Shown here in pieces: positions 7,978 to 17,612 of a stretch of DNA of 64,000 bases. Source of the stretch: Streptomyces sp. TN58 (lineage in GTDB: Bacteria > Actinomycetota > Actinomycetes > Streptomycetales > Streptomycetaceae); assembly GCF_001941845.1 (NCBI RefSeq), contig NZ_CP018870.1, positions 2,635,001 through 2,699,000 on the forward strand. The letters run 5' to 3'. A program made the position numbers and the translations under genes. Each line of letters opens with the position of its first letter. The stretch's first letter is position 1. The notes beneath the pieces are model-generated. The model did not search any database, was not told the DNA's origin, and was given only the letters and a program-made list of their open reading frames with translations.

Positions 7978-9327
7978 ATGCGAGCCCAACCCCCGGCCCG
8001 AGCACGAGCCCGAAGAACCCTCTCCACGGCGGTCGCCGCGATGGGCGCCGCCGCGCTGCTGCTCGGAGGGTGCGCGCAGGACCCCGAGACGGACCCGAAG
8101 TCCGGCTCCTCGGCCGACGGAAAGGCGAAGACCACCCTGACGGTGGGCGTCTTCGGCGCCTTCGGCCTCCAGGAGGCCGGGCTCTACGACGAGTACATGG
8201 CGCAGAACCCGGGGATCCGCATCGAGCAGACCTCCATCGAACGCAACGAGAACTACTACCCCCAGCTCCTGACGCACCTGGGGACGGGCAGCGGGCTCGC
8301 CGACATCCAGGCCGTCGAGGTCAACAACATCGCCGAGATCACCGCGACCCAGGCCGACAAGCTGGTGGACCTGGGCAAGACGCCCGGCGTGGACAAGGCC
8401 GCCTACCTGCCGTGGAAGTGGGCGCAGGGCACCGCGCCCGCGGCGAAGGGCGGGGCCACCGTCGGCCTCGGCACGGACATAGGCCCGCAGGGCATCTGCT
8501 ACCGCAAGGACCTCTTCGAGGCGGCGGGGCTGCCCTCGGACCGGGAGGCGGTCGGCGCGCTGTGGGCGGGCGACTGGAACAAGTACCTGGAGACGGGCAA
8601 GGCGTACAAGGCGAAGGCCGGCGAGGGCAAGGCCTTCGTGGATTCGGCGTCGGGGGTCATGGCCGCGGTGACGGGCAGCAGTGCCCAGCGGTTCTACGAC
8701 GAGCAGGGCAAGGTCGTCTACAAGACCAACCCGGCGGTGCGGGGCGCCTTCGACCTGGCGGCGTCCTTCGCCACCGAGGGACTGAGCGCCAAGCTCCAGC
8801 AGTTCACCCCGGGCTGGGACCAGGGCTTCGCCAACGGCGCCTTCGCGACGGTGTCCTGCCCGGCCTGGATGCTCGGCTACATCCAGGACAAGGCGGGGCC
8901 GTCGGGCAAGGACAAGTGGGACGTGGCGCAGGCGCCGAAGCCCAGCAACTGGGGCGGCTCCTTCCTGATCGTCCCCAAGGCGGGCAAGCGCGCCGAGGAG
9001 GCGGCGAAGCTGGCGGCCTGGCTGACGGCCCCGGAGCAGCAGGCGAAGCTCTTCGAGAAGCGGGGCAGCTTCCCGAGCGCGAGCGCCGCCTACAAGCTGC
9101 CGACGGTGTCGGGGGCGAAGCACGACTACTTCGGCGGTGCCCCGATCGGCGAGATCTTCTCCAAGGCGGCCCAGGGCATACCGGTGACGGTGGTCGGCCC
9201 GAAGGACCTGGTCATCGCACAGAACCTCGCGGACATCGGGATGCTGCAGATCGACCAGAAGGGCCGCAGCCCGCAGGAGGGCTGGGAAGCCGCGGTGAAG
9301 GCCATCGACAACGCCCTGGACCAGTGA
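7978..9327 (+). CDS. cebE: CebE, cello-oligosaccharide-binding lipoprotein of an ABC importer
   Basis: The 449-aa protein starts at ATG 7978 after GGGAGGAA. It has an Arg-rich n-region, a hydrophobic core and the lipobox LLLGGC around residues 27-32, so it is lipid-anchored outside the membrane. The rest is an extracellular solute-binding protein, family 1. It captures cellobiose or cellotriose and hands it to CebFG. The ATPase (MsiK in Streptomyces) is not encoded here, as is usual. Confidence 0.93.
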   Translation: MRAQPPARARARRTLSTAVAAMGAAALLLGGCAQDPETDPKSGSSADGKAKTTLTVGVFGAFGLQEAGLYDEYMAQNPGIRIEQTSIERNENYYPQLLTHLGTGSGLADIQAVEVNNIAEITATQADKLVDLGKTPGVDKAAYLPWKWAQGTAPAAKGGATVGLGTDIGPQGICYRKDLFEAAGLPSDREAVGALWAGDWNKYLETGKAYKAKAGEGKAFVDSASGVMAAVTGSSAQRFYDEQGKVVYKTNPAVRGAFDLAASFATEGLSAKLQQFTPGWDQGFANGAFATVSCPAWMLGYIQDKAGPSGKDKWDVAQAPKPSNWGGSFLIVPKAGKRAEEAAKLAAWLTAPEQQAKLFEKRGSFPSASAAYKLPTVSGAKHDYFGGAPIGEIFSKAAQGIPVTVVGPKDLVIAQNLADIGMLQIDQKGRSPQEGWEAAVKAIDNALDQ

Positions 9328-9334
9328 GGCGCCG

Positions 9335-10330
9335 GTGACGGACGAGACGGCACTCCTGTCCCCCTCCGCCGCCGGCCCGAAGCGGCCGGCGGCGGAGGGG
9401 GGCGGCCGGGGCCGGTCCGGCCAGGTGTGGCGCTCGCGCCGCTACCGCTGGGACCTGCGCTGGAGCCCCTACGCCTTCGTGGCGCCCTTCTTCCTCTTCT
9501 TCGCAGTCTTCGGACTGTTCCCGCTCCTGTACACGGGCTGGGCGGCGCTGCACCAGGTGGAGCTGACCGACCCCGACGCCATGACGTGGGTGGGGCTGCG
9601 CAACTTCACCCGGCTGTGGGACGACGAGTTCTTCTGGAACGCACTGCGCAACACCGTCACCATCGGCCTGCTGTCGACGGTGCCGCAGCTGGCGATCGCG
9701 CTGGGCGTGGCCCATCTGCTCAACTACCGGCTGCGGGGCTCGGCGTTCTTCCGGGTCGCCGTGCTCACCCCGTACGCCACGTCGGTGGCGGCGGCCACCC
9801 TCGTCTTCGTGCTGCTCTTCGGCCGGGACTACGGGATGATCAACTGGGCGCTGTCGGCGGTCGGCCTCGGCGCGGTGGACTGGCAGAACGGCACCTTCGC
9901 CTCCCAGCTGGCGGTCTCCACCATCGTGATCTGGCGGTGGACCGGCTACAACGCGCTGATCTACCTGGCGGCCATGCAGGCCGTGCCGGGCGAGCTGTAC
10001 GAGTCGGCCGCGCTGGACGGTGCGTCGCGCTGGCAGCAGTTCCTGCATGTCACCGTGCCCTCGCTGCGGCCGACGATCCTCTTCACCTGTGTGGTGTCGA
10101 CGATCGGTGCGACCCAGCTGTTCGGTGAGCCGCTGCTGTTCAACGGCGGGGCGGGCGCGACGGGCGGCTCGGACCACCAGTTCCAGACCCTGGGGCTGTA
10201 CCTGTACGAGCAGGGCTGGGTGAACCTGCACCTGGGGCGGGCCTCGGCGATCGCCTGGGCGATGTTCCTGATCCTGCTGCTGATCGCCGGAGCGGCGCGG
10301 CTGCTGCGCGGACGGGGGGACTCGCGATGA
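9335..10330 (+). CDS. cebF: CebF, ABC sugar permease
   Basis: The 331-aa membrane protein starts at GTG 9335, 8 bp after cebE. It has six predicted helices and the permease EAA loop [19 protein letters not shown]. It pairs with CebG to form the channel. Its stop overlaps the cebG start by four bases, which indicates coupled translation. The first 45 residues are a Gly/Pro-rich cytoplasmic extension. Confidence 0.92.
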   Translation: MTDETALLSPSAAGPKRPAAEGGGRGRSGQVWRSRRYRWDLRWSPYAFVAPFFLFFAVFGLFPLLYTGWAALHQVELTDPDAMTWVGLRNFTRLWDDEFFWNALRNTVTIGLLSTVPQLAIALGVAHLLNYRLRGSAFFRVAVLTPYATSVAAATLVFVLLFGRDYGMINWALSAVGLGAVDWQNGTFASQLAVSTIVIWRWTGYNALIYLAAMQAVPGELYESAALDGASRWQQFLHVTVPSLRPTILFTCVVSTIGATQLFGEPLLFNGGAGATGGSDHQFQTLGLYLYEQGWVNLHLGRASAIAWAMFLILLLIAGAARLLRGRGDSR

Positions 10331-11151
10331 GAACGCTGCGCGCGGGCCGGCTGACCTACGTGGTGCTGGGCCTCTTCACGGCCGGTTCGCTCTTCCCGCT
10401 CGTGTGGACGGCGATCGCGGCGTCCCGCACCAACACGCGGCTGGCCCAGACCCCGCCGCCGTTCTGGTTCGGCGGAAACCTGGGCCGCAACCTGCAGATC
10501 GCCTGGACCGACGCCAACATGGGTACGGCGCTGCTGAACACGGTGATCGTGGCGGGCACCGTCACCGTCGGGACGGTGCTCTTCTCCACGCTGGCGGGCT
10601 TCGCCTTCGCCAAACTCCGCTTCCGCGGACGCCGGATGCTGATGGCGCTGGTGGTGGGGACGATGCTGATCCCGCCGCAGCTGAGCGTGGTGCCGCTGTA
10701 CATGCTGATCGCGAAGCTGTCGTGGACCGACCGGCTCCAGGCGGTGGTCCTGCCGTCCCTGGTCTGCGCCTTCGGGGTGTTCTTCATGCGCCAGTACCTG
10801 GTGCACGCGCTGCCGACGGAACTGGTGGAGGCGGCCCGCACCGACGGGGCGAGCTCCCTGCGGGTCATGTGGCACGTCGTCTTCCCGGCGGCCCGGCCGG
10901 CGATGGCGGTGCTGGGCATGCTGACCTTCGTCATGTCCTGGAACGACTTCTTCTGGCCGATCGTCGCGCTGACCCAGAACGGCAGCCCGACGGTACAGGT
11001 GGCCCTGACCGGGCTGGGCCGGGGCTACATCCCCGACCAGTCGGTGATCATGGCGGGTGCCCTGCTGGGCACGCTTCCGCTGCTGCTGGTGTTCCTCGTC
11101 TTCGGCCGCCAGATCGTCGGCGGCATCATGCAGGGAGCGGTAAAGGGATGA
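10327..11151 (+). CDS. cebG: CebG, ABC sugar permease
   Basis: The 274-aa partner permease has about six membrane helices and the EAA loop [18 protein letters not shown]. It overlaps cebF by 4 bp (ATGA) and bglC by 4 bp, so the three genes are translationally coupled. Length is typical of MalG-type permeases. Confidence 0.92.
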   Translation: MRTLRAGRLTYVVLGLFTAGSLFPLVWTAIAASRTNTRLAQTPPPFWFGGNLGRNLQIAWTDANMGTALLNTVIVAGTVTVGTVLFSTLAGFAFAKLRFRGRRMLMALVVGTMLIPPQLSVVPLYMLIAKLSWTDRLQAVVLPSLVCAFGVFFMRQYLVHALPTELVEAARTDGASSLRVMWHVVFPAARPAMAVLGMLTFVMSWNDFFWPIVALTQNGSPTVQVALTGLGRGYIPDQSVIMAGALLGTLPLLLVFLVFGRQIVGGIMQGAVKG

Positions 11152-12578
11152 CTGACACCCCCACGCACACGACGCACACGACGCACACGACGCACACGAC
11201 GCACACAACACACACGACGCACGCGCCGAAACCGGCGGAGCAGGGCGGGGAACTCAGCTTCCCCGACCGGTTCCTGTGGGGCACGGCCACGGCCGCGTTC
11301 CAGATCGAGGGCGCGGCCGCCCTGCGCGGACCGTCCATCTGGGACACCTTCTGCCGCACCCCGGGCAAGGTGTACGGCGGCCACACCGGCGACACCGCGG
11401 TCGACCACCACCGGCTGTGGCGCGAGGACGTCGCACTCATGGCCGAACTGGGGCTCGGCGCCTACCGGTTCTCCGTGTCCTGGCCACGCGTCCTCGCCGG
11501 CGGGATCGGCTTCTACGACGCGCTGGTGGACGAGCTGCTGGCCCACGACATCCAGCCCTGCGTGACCCTCTACCACTGGGACCTCCCGCAGGAGCTGGAG
11601 GACGCCGGCGGCTGGCCCGAGCGGGAGACCGCCTACGCGTTCGCGCAGTACGCCGGCCAGGTCGCGGATGCCCTCGCCGACCGCGTGGAGCTGTGGACCA
11701 CCCTCAACGAGCCCTGGTGCAGCGCCTTCCTCGGCTACGCCTCCGGCGTCCACGCCCCCGGCCGGACCTCGCCCGCCGACTCACTGCGCGCCGCCCACCA
11801 CCTCAACCTGGCCCACGGCCTGGCCGCGACGGCCCTGCCCGCCCGCACCCGGGTCGGCATCGCCCTCAACCCCAGCGCGGTGCGCCCGCTGACCGCCTCG
11901 CCCGCCGACCTGGACGCGGCCCGCCGTGTCGACGCGCTCGCCAACCGGATCTTCACCGGTCCGCTGCTGCACGGCGCCTACCCGCAGGACCTGCTCGCGG
12001 ACACCGCCGCCCTGACGGACTGGTCGTTCGTCCGCAACGGCGACGAGGCGCTGATCCGCCAGCCGCTGGACTTCCTCGGCGTGAACTACTACACCCCGGC
12101 GGTGGTCTCGGCGGCCCCGGACGGGAGCGGACCGCGCGCCGACGGCCACGGCGCCACCTCCCACTCCCCCTGGCCCGCCGCGGACACGGTGGCCTTCCAC
12201 CAGCCCCCCGGCGAACAGACCGACATGGGCTGGTCGATCGACCCGACCGGCCTGTACGACCTGCTGATGCGCTTCACCCGCGAAGCACCCGGCCTGCAGC
12301 TGATGGTCACCGAGAACGGCGCGGCCTACGCCCCGGACCTGCACGACCCGCAGCGCATCGCCTACCTGGAGGCCCACCTCACCGCCGTCCACCGCGCGCT
12401 GGCGGACGGCGCCCCGGTGGGCGGCTACTTCCTCTGGTCGCTGCTGGACAACTTCGAGTGGTCCTACGGATACAGCAAGCGCTTCGGCATCGTGCACGTC
12501 GACTACGACACCCAGATCCGCACGCCGCGCTCCAGCGCCCACTGGTACGCCCGCCTGGCCCGGAAGGGGGTCATCTAG
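11148..12578 (+). CDS. bglC: BglC, intracellular GH1 beta-glucosidase
   Basis: The 476-aa enzyme splits imported cellobiose to glucose. GH1 marks are [14 protein letters not shown] near the N-terminus, the acid/base motif TLNEPW and the nucleophile motif VTENGAA. No signal peptide is present, which fits cytosolic action after CebEFG uptake. It overlaps cebG by four bases. An unusual Thr-His-Thr repeat (residues 6-26) precedes the enzyme fold and is encoded by a 9-bp tandem repeat. Confidence 0.94.
   Translation: MTDTPTHTTHTTHTTHTTHTTHTTHAPKPAEQGGELSFPDRFLWGTATAAFQIEGAAALRGPSIWDTFCRTPGKVYGGHTGDTAVDHHRLWREDVALMAELGLGAYRFSVSWPRVLAGGIGFYDALVDELLAHDIQPCVTLYHWDLPQELEDAGGWPERETAYAFAQYAGQVADALADRVELWTTLNEPWCSAFLGYASGVHAPGRTSPADSLRAAHHLNLAHGLAATALPARTRVGIALNPSAVRPLTASPADLDAARRVDALANRIFTGPLLHGAYPQDLLADTAALTDWSFVRNGDEALIRQPLDFLGVNYYTPAVVSAAPDGSGPRADGHGATSHSPWPAADTVAFHQPPGEQTDMGWSIDPTGLYDLLMRFTREAPGLQLMVTENGAAYAPDLHDPQRIAYLEAHLTAVHRALADGAPVGGYFLWSLLDNFEWSYGYSKRFGIVHVDYDTQIRTPRSSAHWYARLARKGVI
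11163..11225 (+). repeat. 9-bp tandem repeat inside bglC
   Basis: ACGCACACG is repeated seven times with drift in the last three copies. It encodes a Thr/His-only stretch. Because the unit is a multiple of three, copy changes would keep the frame. Confidence 0.9.
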
Positions 12579-12585
12579 GGGGTCG

Positions 12586-13404
12586 TCACGCGAAGTCGCC
12601 GGCGTGGTCCTGCGCCCAGGTCCTGAACGTGCGGGCCGGGTGGCCGGTGAGCTGCTCGACGGCGCCCGTGATCTCGACCGGGAGGCCGTCGGTGGACGCC
12701 CAGTACTCCAGGAGCGCGTCGGCGTAGGGGCCGGGGATGTAGCCGTCCACCTCGGCCTTCCACTGCTCGGCCGTTACGGCCTCGAAAGGTATGGACCGGC
12801 CGAGGACTTCGCCCAGTATCGAGATCTGGGCGGCGAACGTCAGCGACTGCGGGCCGGTCAGCGTGTACGAGCCGCCGGCCAGGGCCGGGTCGGTGAGCAC
12901 CGCGAGGGCCGACTCGGCGAGGTCGGCCTCGTGCACCGGGTCGCAGTACGCGCCCGGGTAGGGCAGGCGGAGCGGCCGGCCCGACTTCAGCGGCCAGGCC
13001 CACCCCCGGGCGTTGCTCGCGAAGGACCCCGGCCGCAGCAGTGTGGTGCGCAGCGGGGAGGCGGTCAGGGCCTGCTCGACGGCGAGGTGGGAGGCCGACA
13101 GCGGGCTGTCGTCCGCGGACGGGGCGAGTACGGAGGAAGAGGACAGCAGCACGACGTGCTCCACGCCTGCCGTGACGGCCTCCTTCACGAAGGCTTCGAT
13201 GCCGGACGCCTCCGCGTAGAGGAAGACGGAGCGGATACCGGCGAGGGCGCCGGGAAACGTCGCCGGACCGCCGAGGTCGCAGTGGACGGCATCGGGGGTG
13301 TCCCGATCACGGGAGCCCACGCGGTACGGAATGCCGCGGGCGGCGAGGAGTCCGCGGAGACCGCGGGCGACGGCACCGCGGCCGCCGGTCACAAGAATGG
13401 ACAT
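12586..13404 (-). CDS. NmrA/SDR-type NAD(P)-binding oxidoreductase
   Basis: The 272-aa protein begins MSILVTGGRGAVARGLRGLL, a Rossmann glycine motif, and lacks the Tyr-x3-Lys pair of classical SDRs, so it fits the atypical NmrA/QOR2-like group that reduces quinones or senses NADP. Start ATG 13404 follows GGGGA; upstream frames run through the tandem repeat. It is divergent from a MarR gene, which is a common arrangement for redox-stress reductases, and ends 7 bp from bglC. Confidence 0.8.
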   Translation of the reverse strand: MSILVTGGRGAVARGLRGLLAARGIPYRVGSRDRDTPDAVHCDLGGPATFPGALAGIRSVFLYAEASGIEAFVKEAVTAGVEHVVLLSSSSVLAPSADDSPLSASHLAVEQALTASPLRTTLLRPGSFASNARGWAWPLKSGRPLRLPYPGAYCDPVHEADLAESALAVLTDPALAGGSYTLTGPQSLTFAAQISILGEVLGRSIPFEAVTAEQWKAEVDGYIPGPYADALLEYWASTDGLPVEITGAVEQLTGHPARTFRTWAQDHAGDFA

Positions 13405-13416
13405 GGCTGATTCCCC

Positions 13417-13460
13417 TTTGTCTGGCTTGGTGGTCCACTTTGTCTGGCTTGGTGGTCCAC
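13417..13460. repeat. perfect tandem duplication of 22 bp before the NmrA gene
   Basis: Positions 13417-13438 and 13439-13460 are identical and head-to-tail. The array starts 12 bp upstream of the reductase start codon, within the divergent region shared with marR. Confidence 0.9.
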
Positions 13461-13545
13461 GTGACGCTAGAGTGACTACTCGACACAGATTCTGCACTAC
13501 ACAATCTCTGCGTCACACAGACAAATTTGGAGCACGGAGAATCCG

Positions 13546-14046
13546 ATGTCAACCGATTCCCCCCGCAGGGGTGACGAGTGGAGCCGCGCCGAGCTGCTCG
13601 CGCGCATCGTCACCGAGAGCCAGCGGCACTACGCCGACTACTCCCTCTTCAACCAGGCCATGGCCGACTCGGTCGGACTGCACCCCACCGACATGCAGTG
13701 CGTCGCCCTCCTCGACATGGAGCCCGGCCCGGTCAGCACCGGTGACATCGCCCGCCTCACCGGCCTGACCTCGGGCTCGGCCACCCGCCTCGTGGACCGG
13801 CTGGTCAGAGCGGGCATCGTCGAACGGCAGGCCGACCCGAACGACCGCCGCCGCTCCCTCGTCGCCCTCTCCCCCGAGGCACGCCGGCGTATCGGCGCGG
13901 CGTGGGACACCCCGGGCCGCGCCTTCGGTGCCGTACTGGAGGGCTACTCCGACTCCGAACTCGCCGTCATCGCCGACTACCTGCACCGCGCGGCCGAGGT
14001 GGGACGGGCCCAGGCCAAGCGGCTGACCTCGGGCGAGCCCGGCTGA
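13546..14046 (+). CDS. MarR-family transcriptional regulator
   Basis: The 166-aa protein has the winged-helix core GDIARLTGLTSGSATRLVDRL and the wing DPNDRRRSLVAL, with helical dimerisation ends. It starts at ATG 13546 after GGAGA. It most likely controls the divergent NmrA-type gene and itself, since 141 bp separates them. The tandem repeat at 13417-13460 is a possible binding region. No ligand can be inferred. Confidence 0.85.
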   Translation: MSTDSPRRGDEWSRAELLARIVTESQRHYADYSLFNQAMADSVGLHPTDMQCVALLDMEPGPVSTGDIARLTGLTSGSATRLVDRLVRAGIVERQADPNDRRRSLVALSPEARRRIGAAWDTPGRAFGAVLEGYSDSELAVIADYLHRAAEVGRAQAKRLTSGEPG

Positions 14047-14060
14047 CGGCCCTGCCGCGG

Positions 14061-14113
14061 GCCGCCGTACGGCCGGGACCGGTCACGGCCGCCGTACGGC
14101 CGGGCCCGGTCAC
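14061..14113. repeat. two direct repeats of about 26 bp downstream of marR
   Basis: The unit beginning GCCGCCGTACGGCCGGG is present at 14061 and 14088 with one base changed. Each copy contains the palindrome GCCGTACGGC. Confidence 0.7.
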
Positions 14114-14125
14114 GCGGGGGAACGG

Positions 14126-14160
14126 TTCGGCGCCCCGCCCGATGCGGGCGGGGCGCCGAA
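14126..14160. terminator. strong bidirectional terminator
   Basis: A 16-bp perfect stem with a 3-base loop lies between the converging marR and DUF3303-type genes. Confidence 0.85.
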
Positions 14161-14183
14161 ACCGGCATGGTCGGACCGCGGCG

Positions 14184-14483
14184 TCAGGGCGAGGACTTCA
14201 TCGCCGCCAGCCCCTTCGCCAGGTCTTCGGCGTTCATGACGGGGGCGACCTCGACCTCGGCGTTGAACTGCAGGAACAGGTCCTCCATCAGCGCCGGCAT
14301 CCGCGAGCTGTCCTGGAGGTCGAAGACGATCCAGCAGGAGCGCACGCCCTCGTGCAGACCGAAGTAGGCCGCCTCCGGCTGCACCTTCTCCATCAGCGTC
14401 CGGATGGCCTCGGGCAGGCCGCCGGTCCTGATGGACTCGTTGGTGGCGGCCGTGTCCATGTGCGCCCTGAGCATGACCCTCAT
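14184..14483 (-). CDS. small DUF3303-like protein
   Basis: The 99-aa protein (RVMLRAHMDTAATNE..., then LPEAIRTLMEKVQPEAAYF) has the beta-alpha-beta pattern of small dimeric ferredoxin-like barrels and resembles Streptomyces DUF3303-type proteins. Its biochemical role is unknown. The ATG at 14483 is preceded by GGAAGGAG. It is separated from the next minus-strand gene by 73 bp. Confidence 0.6.
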   Translation of the reverse strand: MRVMLRAHMDTAATNESIRTGGLPEAIRTLMEKVQPEAAYFGLHEGVRSCWIVFDLQDSSRMPALMEDLFLQFNAEVEVAPVMNAEDLAKGLAAMKSSP

Positions 14484-14556
14484 GCGTGGCTCCTTCCGTC
14501 ACGCCCACCCTCGCCGCGGGCCGGAGGGGCGGCAACATTTCCGCCCCCGTCCGGGA

Positions 14557-15207
14557 TCACTGCCGCATCCCGACCTCGTAGAAGAACCGGTACCGGTCCG
14601 GGGCGTCCGGCAGGAACCAGTGGTAGCCCTCCTCCAGGAAGACGACCACCAGGTTCACCGCGATGACGACGCCCAGGAACCACAGCGCGAACAGCCCCGC
14701 CGCCCGCAGCAGCCCCGGCCCCGTCGCCGGGACGCTGCGGTCCGCCGTCGTGTGCGAGGTGGCCAGGACGACGCCGATGACCAGCACCGAGGCCTGGAAG
14801 AGGACCAGCGCCCACACGTACAGGTGCAGGCCGAACACCTCGCTCCCGTACCCCTTCGCGCCCGGCAGGATGTGCTGCGTCGTCTGCCGCCAGGCCGCGA
14901 AGGAACCCCCCGCCGCCGCGACCAGCGCCAGCCCCCAGCCCGTCATGTAGTGGCGGCCCGTCACCGAGCCGCGCAGCAGCGCCGTCCGGACGATGTACGC
15001 CGCCCCCATCGCCGCCAGCAGCATGAACATCCGCTGTACGACACACAGCGGAGACGGATGCTCCCATGCCCTGAACTGCTGGAAGAGGCCGACGCACACC
15101 ACACCCGTCCAGCCGACGGCGAAGAGACAGGCGAACCAGTACTGGACCTTGCCCGGCGGCGCGGCGTCGGGCGCGGTCTGCGGGACGAGGCTCTCGATCG
15201 TGGCCAT
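14557..15207 (-). CDS. DsbB-like membrane protein lacking the redox cysteines
   Basis: The 216-aa protein has four to five membrane helices. PSPLCVVQRMFML (51-63) lines up with the DsbB motif CPLCxxQR, and GYGSEVFGLHLYVWA (119-133) lines up with the DsbB segment after the second loop. DsbB reoxidises DsbA using quinone through two cysteine pairs. Here the first Cys of the first pair is Ser52, only Cys55 remains, and the second loop (111-125) has no Cys. Standard thiol oxidase activity is therefore unlikely. ATG 15207 is two bases after the stop of a 54-codon gene. Confidence 0.65.
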   Translation of the reverse strand: MATIESLVPQTAPDAAPPGKVQYWFACLFAVGWTGVVCVGLFQQFRAWEHPSPLCVVQRMFMLLAAMGAAYIVRTALLRGSVTGRHYMTGWGLALVAAAGGSFAAWRQTTQHILPGAKGYGSEVFGLHLYVWALVLFQASVLVIGVVLATSHTTADRSVPATGPGLLRAAGLFALWFLGVVIAVNLVVVFLEEGYHWFLPDAPDRYRFFYEVGMRQ

Positions 15208-15209
15208 GC

Positions 15210-15374
15210 TCACCAGCTCAGCGTGAGAGCCAGGCTGCCGGTGATGTGGTGCGCCATCAGCAGGAAGACGGCGACGAGCATGACCCACCACGCCCCGAGC
15301 ACGACCATCCGGGACGTCTCCCGGTACATGGCGATCAGCGTGGCGAGGAGCCCGCCGAAGATGAGGGTGTCCAT
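15210..15374 (-). CDS. 54-aa membrane protein, DUF5993-like
   Basis: The product MDTLIFGGLLATLIAMYRE... has two hydrophobic helices and ends with a short SLALTLSW tail. It resembles the small DUF5993 proteins that I recall next to DsbB-like genes. The TGA at 15210-15212 is two bases before the DsbB-like start (TGAGCATG), so the pair is almost certainly one operon with coupled translation. Codon choice is typical Streptomyces. Confidence 0.65.
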   Translation of the reverse strand: MDTLIFGGLLATLIAMYRETSRMVVLGAWWVMLVAVFLLMAHHITGSLALTLSW

Positions 15375-15426
15375 GCCGCGGACCGTACCGAGACGAGGAC
15401 ATCCCGCCTGCTAGGCGCGCCCCCGC

Positions 15427-16836
15427 TCACGGCGTGGCGCGCCCCCGGTTACGTCGGTTGCCGCGTCGGCCGCGGCCGGCCCGCCCCCCGCCCGGCCCGC
15501 CCGCGCTCCGGCCGTCCAGGCCGATCCACACCCGGACCTCGGTACCGCCCAGGACGGAGCGCCCCAGCCGTACGTCGCCTCCGGTCGACTCCGCGACCCG
15601 GCGCACGATGTCCAGACCGAGGCCCGTGGACCCGTCCCGGCCGCCGTCGTTGCCGCGGCGCAGGGCGGCGGCCGGGTCGGAGATGCCGGGGCCGGCGTCG
15701 GAGACGAGGACGATCACCGCGTCGCCGGCGTCGTGGACGTCCACCGCGAAGGGGGTGCCCTCTGGGGTGTGCCGGAAGACGTTGCCGAGCATGGCGTCGA
15801 GGGCGGCGGCCAGTTCGGGACGCGCCACGGGGATGCGGACCGTACGGTCCACCCCCGCCAGCCGCACCTCGCGGCCCTCGTCCTCCGCGAGCGCCGACCA
15901 GAAGTCCATCCGGTCGCGGATCACCTCCGAGGCGTCGCATCCCGCGCCCGCGCCCACCGCGCCGCCCAGACCGGTGGCCGGCCGCTGCTCCCGGGCCGTG
16001 CGGATGATCGTGTCGACCTCGCGCTCCAGCTGCTCCACCGCCGCCCGGGTCTGCTCGGCGGCGGGGCCGTCCCCGAGGGAGGCCGTGTTGAGCCGCAGCA
16101 CGGTCAGCGGGGTGCGCAGCCGGTGCGACAGGTCGGCGGCCAGCTCCCGTTCGTTGGCGAGGAGTTCGACGACCTGGTCCGCCATCGCGTTGAAGGCCAC
16201 GGCCGCCGAGCGCAGTTCCTTCGGCCCGGCCTCGGGCACCCGCGCCCCGAGCCGTCCCTCGCCGAGCTGGTGCGCGGCGTCCGCGAGCCGTTCGGCCGGC
16301 CGTACCAGCCGGACGCCGAGCCGGTCGGCGACCGCGACCGAGCCGACGATCAGGGCGATTCCGACGCCCGCGAGGACCAGCCAGGCCGTGGCGACGCCGT
16401 TGCTGACCTCCCTCTCCGGTACGAAGATCTCCACCACGGCGATGTCGCCGGACCCCAGCGCGATCGGCTGGAGCAGCGCGGACCCGCCGCCGGACACCCT
16501 GGCCGTCGTGGCCCGCCCCATCCGCCGGGTCTCCGCGACGGCGCGTTCGCCGGCCCGGCCCTCGCCGATGCTCACCCGCGCGCTGTCGCCGATCGCCGGC
16601 ACGTGGACGGCCATCCGCCGGGCGGCGCCCATCTGCGTGGACTCCACCGCCTTGCGCAGCTGCATCGGGTCGGTGGTGATCGACAGGGTCGGCCCTATGG
16701 TGGCGGCCTGCCGCTCGGCGTTGGAGAACGCCCGGTCGCTGGCCATCTCCTGGACGACGAGCCCGAGCGGTACGGCGAAGGCCACGACCACCATGGCCGT
16801 GACCGCGAGGCACACCTTGACCAGGGCCCATCTCAT
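15427..16836 (-). CDS. sensor histidine kinase
   Basis: The 469-aa protein has a membrane helix at 7-30, an extracytoplasmic sensor (about 31-155), a second helix (about 156-176), a HAMP domain, the phospho-acceptor box DLSHRLRTPLTVLRL (near 245) and a HATPase domain with VSDAGPGI and GSTGLGLDIV. It autophosphorylates on His and passes phosphate to the regulator encoded 7 bp upstream. The C-terminus is a Gly/Arg-rich tail. The stimulus is unknown. Confidence 0.9.
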   Translation of the reverse strand: MRWALVKVCLAVTAMVVVAFAVPLGLVVQEMASDRAFSNAERQAATIGPTLSITTDPMQLRKAVESTQMGAARRMAVHVPAIGDSARVSIGEGRAGERAVAETRRMGRATTARVSGGGSALLQPIALGSGDIAVVEIFVPEREVSNGVATAWLVLAGVGIALIVGSVAVADRLGVRLVRPAERLADAAHQLGEGRLGARVPEAGPKELRSAAVAFNAMADQVVELLANERELAADLSHRLRTPLTVLRLNTASLGDGPAAEQTRAAVEQLEREVDTIIRTAREQRPATGLGGAVGAGAGCDASEVIRDRMDFWSALAEDEGREVRLAGVDRTVRIPVARPELAAALDAMLGNVFRHTPEGTPFAVDVHDAGDAVIVLVSDAGPGISDPAAALRRGNDGGRDGSTGLGLDIVRRVAESTGGDVRLGRSVLGGTEVRVWIGLDGRSAGGPGGGRAGRGRRGNRRNRGRATP

Positions 16837-16843
16837 CGCGGCA

Positions 16844-17533
16844 TCACCGCGGCGGCTCCAGCTTCACGCCGACCCCTCGCAGGGTGTGCAGGTACCGCGG
16901 CCGGGCGGCGGTCTCGCCGAGCTTGCGGCGCAGCCAGGACAGGTGGACGTCGATGGTCTGGTCGTCCCCGTACGACTGCTGCCAGACCTCGGCGAGCAGT
17001 TCGCGCCGGGCGACGACCACCCCCGGCCGCCCGGCGAGGAAGGCCAGCAGGTCGAACTCCCGGCGGGTGAGGTCCAGTACCGCTCCGTCGAGCTCGGCCT
17101 GGCGGCGCAGCGGGTCGATGGAGAGGCCGCCGACGCGCAGGACCCGCGAGGGCGGTTCGGCTCCGGCGGCGGAACGGGCCCGCCGCAGGACTGCGGCCAT
17201 CCGGGCGGAGAGGTGTTCGACGGAGAAGGGCTTCGTCAGGTAGTCGTCGGCGCCGTCGTTGAGCAGCCGGACGATCTCCGCCTCGTCGTCGCGGGCGGTG
17301 GCGATGATCACGGGGACGTCGGTGATGCCACGCAGCATCTTGAGCGCCTCGGATCCGTCCAGGTCGGGCAGGCCGAGGTCGAGGATGACCACGTCGAATC
17401 GGTGGTGCGCGACCTCGCGCAGGGCCTCCAGGGCCGTACCGACGCTGCGCACGGCGTGCGAGGCCTCGGTCAGGTGCCGGATGAGGGCCGAACGTACGAA
17501 CTGGTCGTCCTCGACCACGAGCACACTTGCCAT
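16844..17533 (-). CDS. OmpR/PhoB-family response regulator
   Basis: The 229-aa protein has a receiver domain with VVEDDQF and the phospho-acceptor VVILDLGLPDLDG, then a winged-helix DNA-binding domain (LTRREFDLLAFLAGRPG, near 150). Start ATG 17533 gives the standard N-terminus MASVLVVEDD; longer frames are unlikely. It forms an operon with the kinase downstream. It is divergent from a secreted Pro-rich protein gene that it may control. Confidence 0.92.
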   Translation of the reverse strand: MASVLVVEDDQFVRSALIRHLTEASHAVRSVGTALEALREVAHHRFDVVILDLGLPDLDGSEALKMLRGITDVPVIIATARDDEAEIVRLLNDGADDYLTKPFSVEHLSARMAAVLRRARSAAGAEPPSRVLRVGGLSIDPLRRQAELDGAVLDLTRREFDLLAFLAGRPGVVVARRELLAEVWQQSYGDDQTIDVHLSWLRRKLGETAARPRYLHTLRGVGVKLEPPR

Positions 17534-17612
17534 GGGCGGCACCGTAGTCCATCCGGGCGACCGTACGGGGTGTCGGGCCGCTGTTGTGGCGGGTGGTGCA
17601 GTATGTGCCGTG

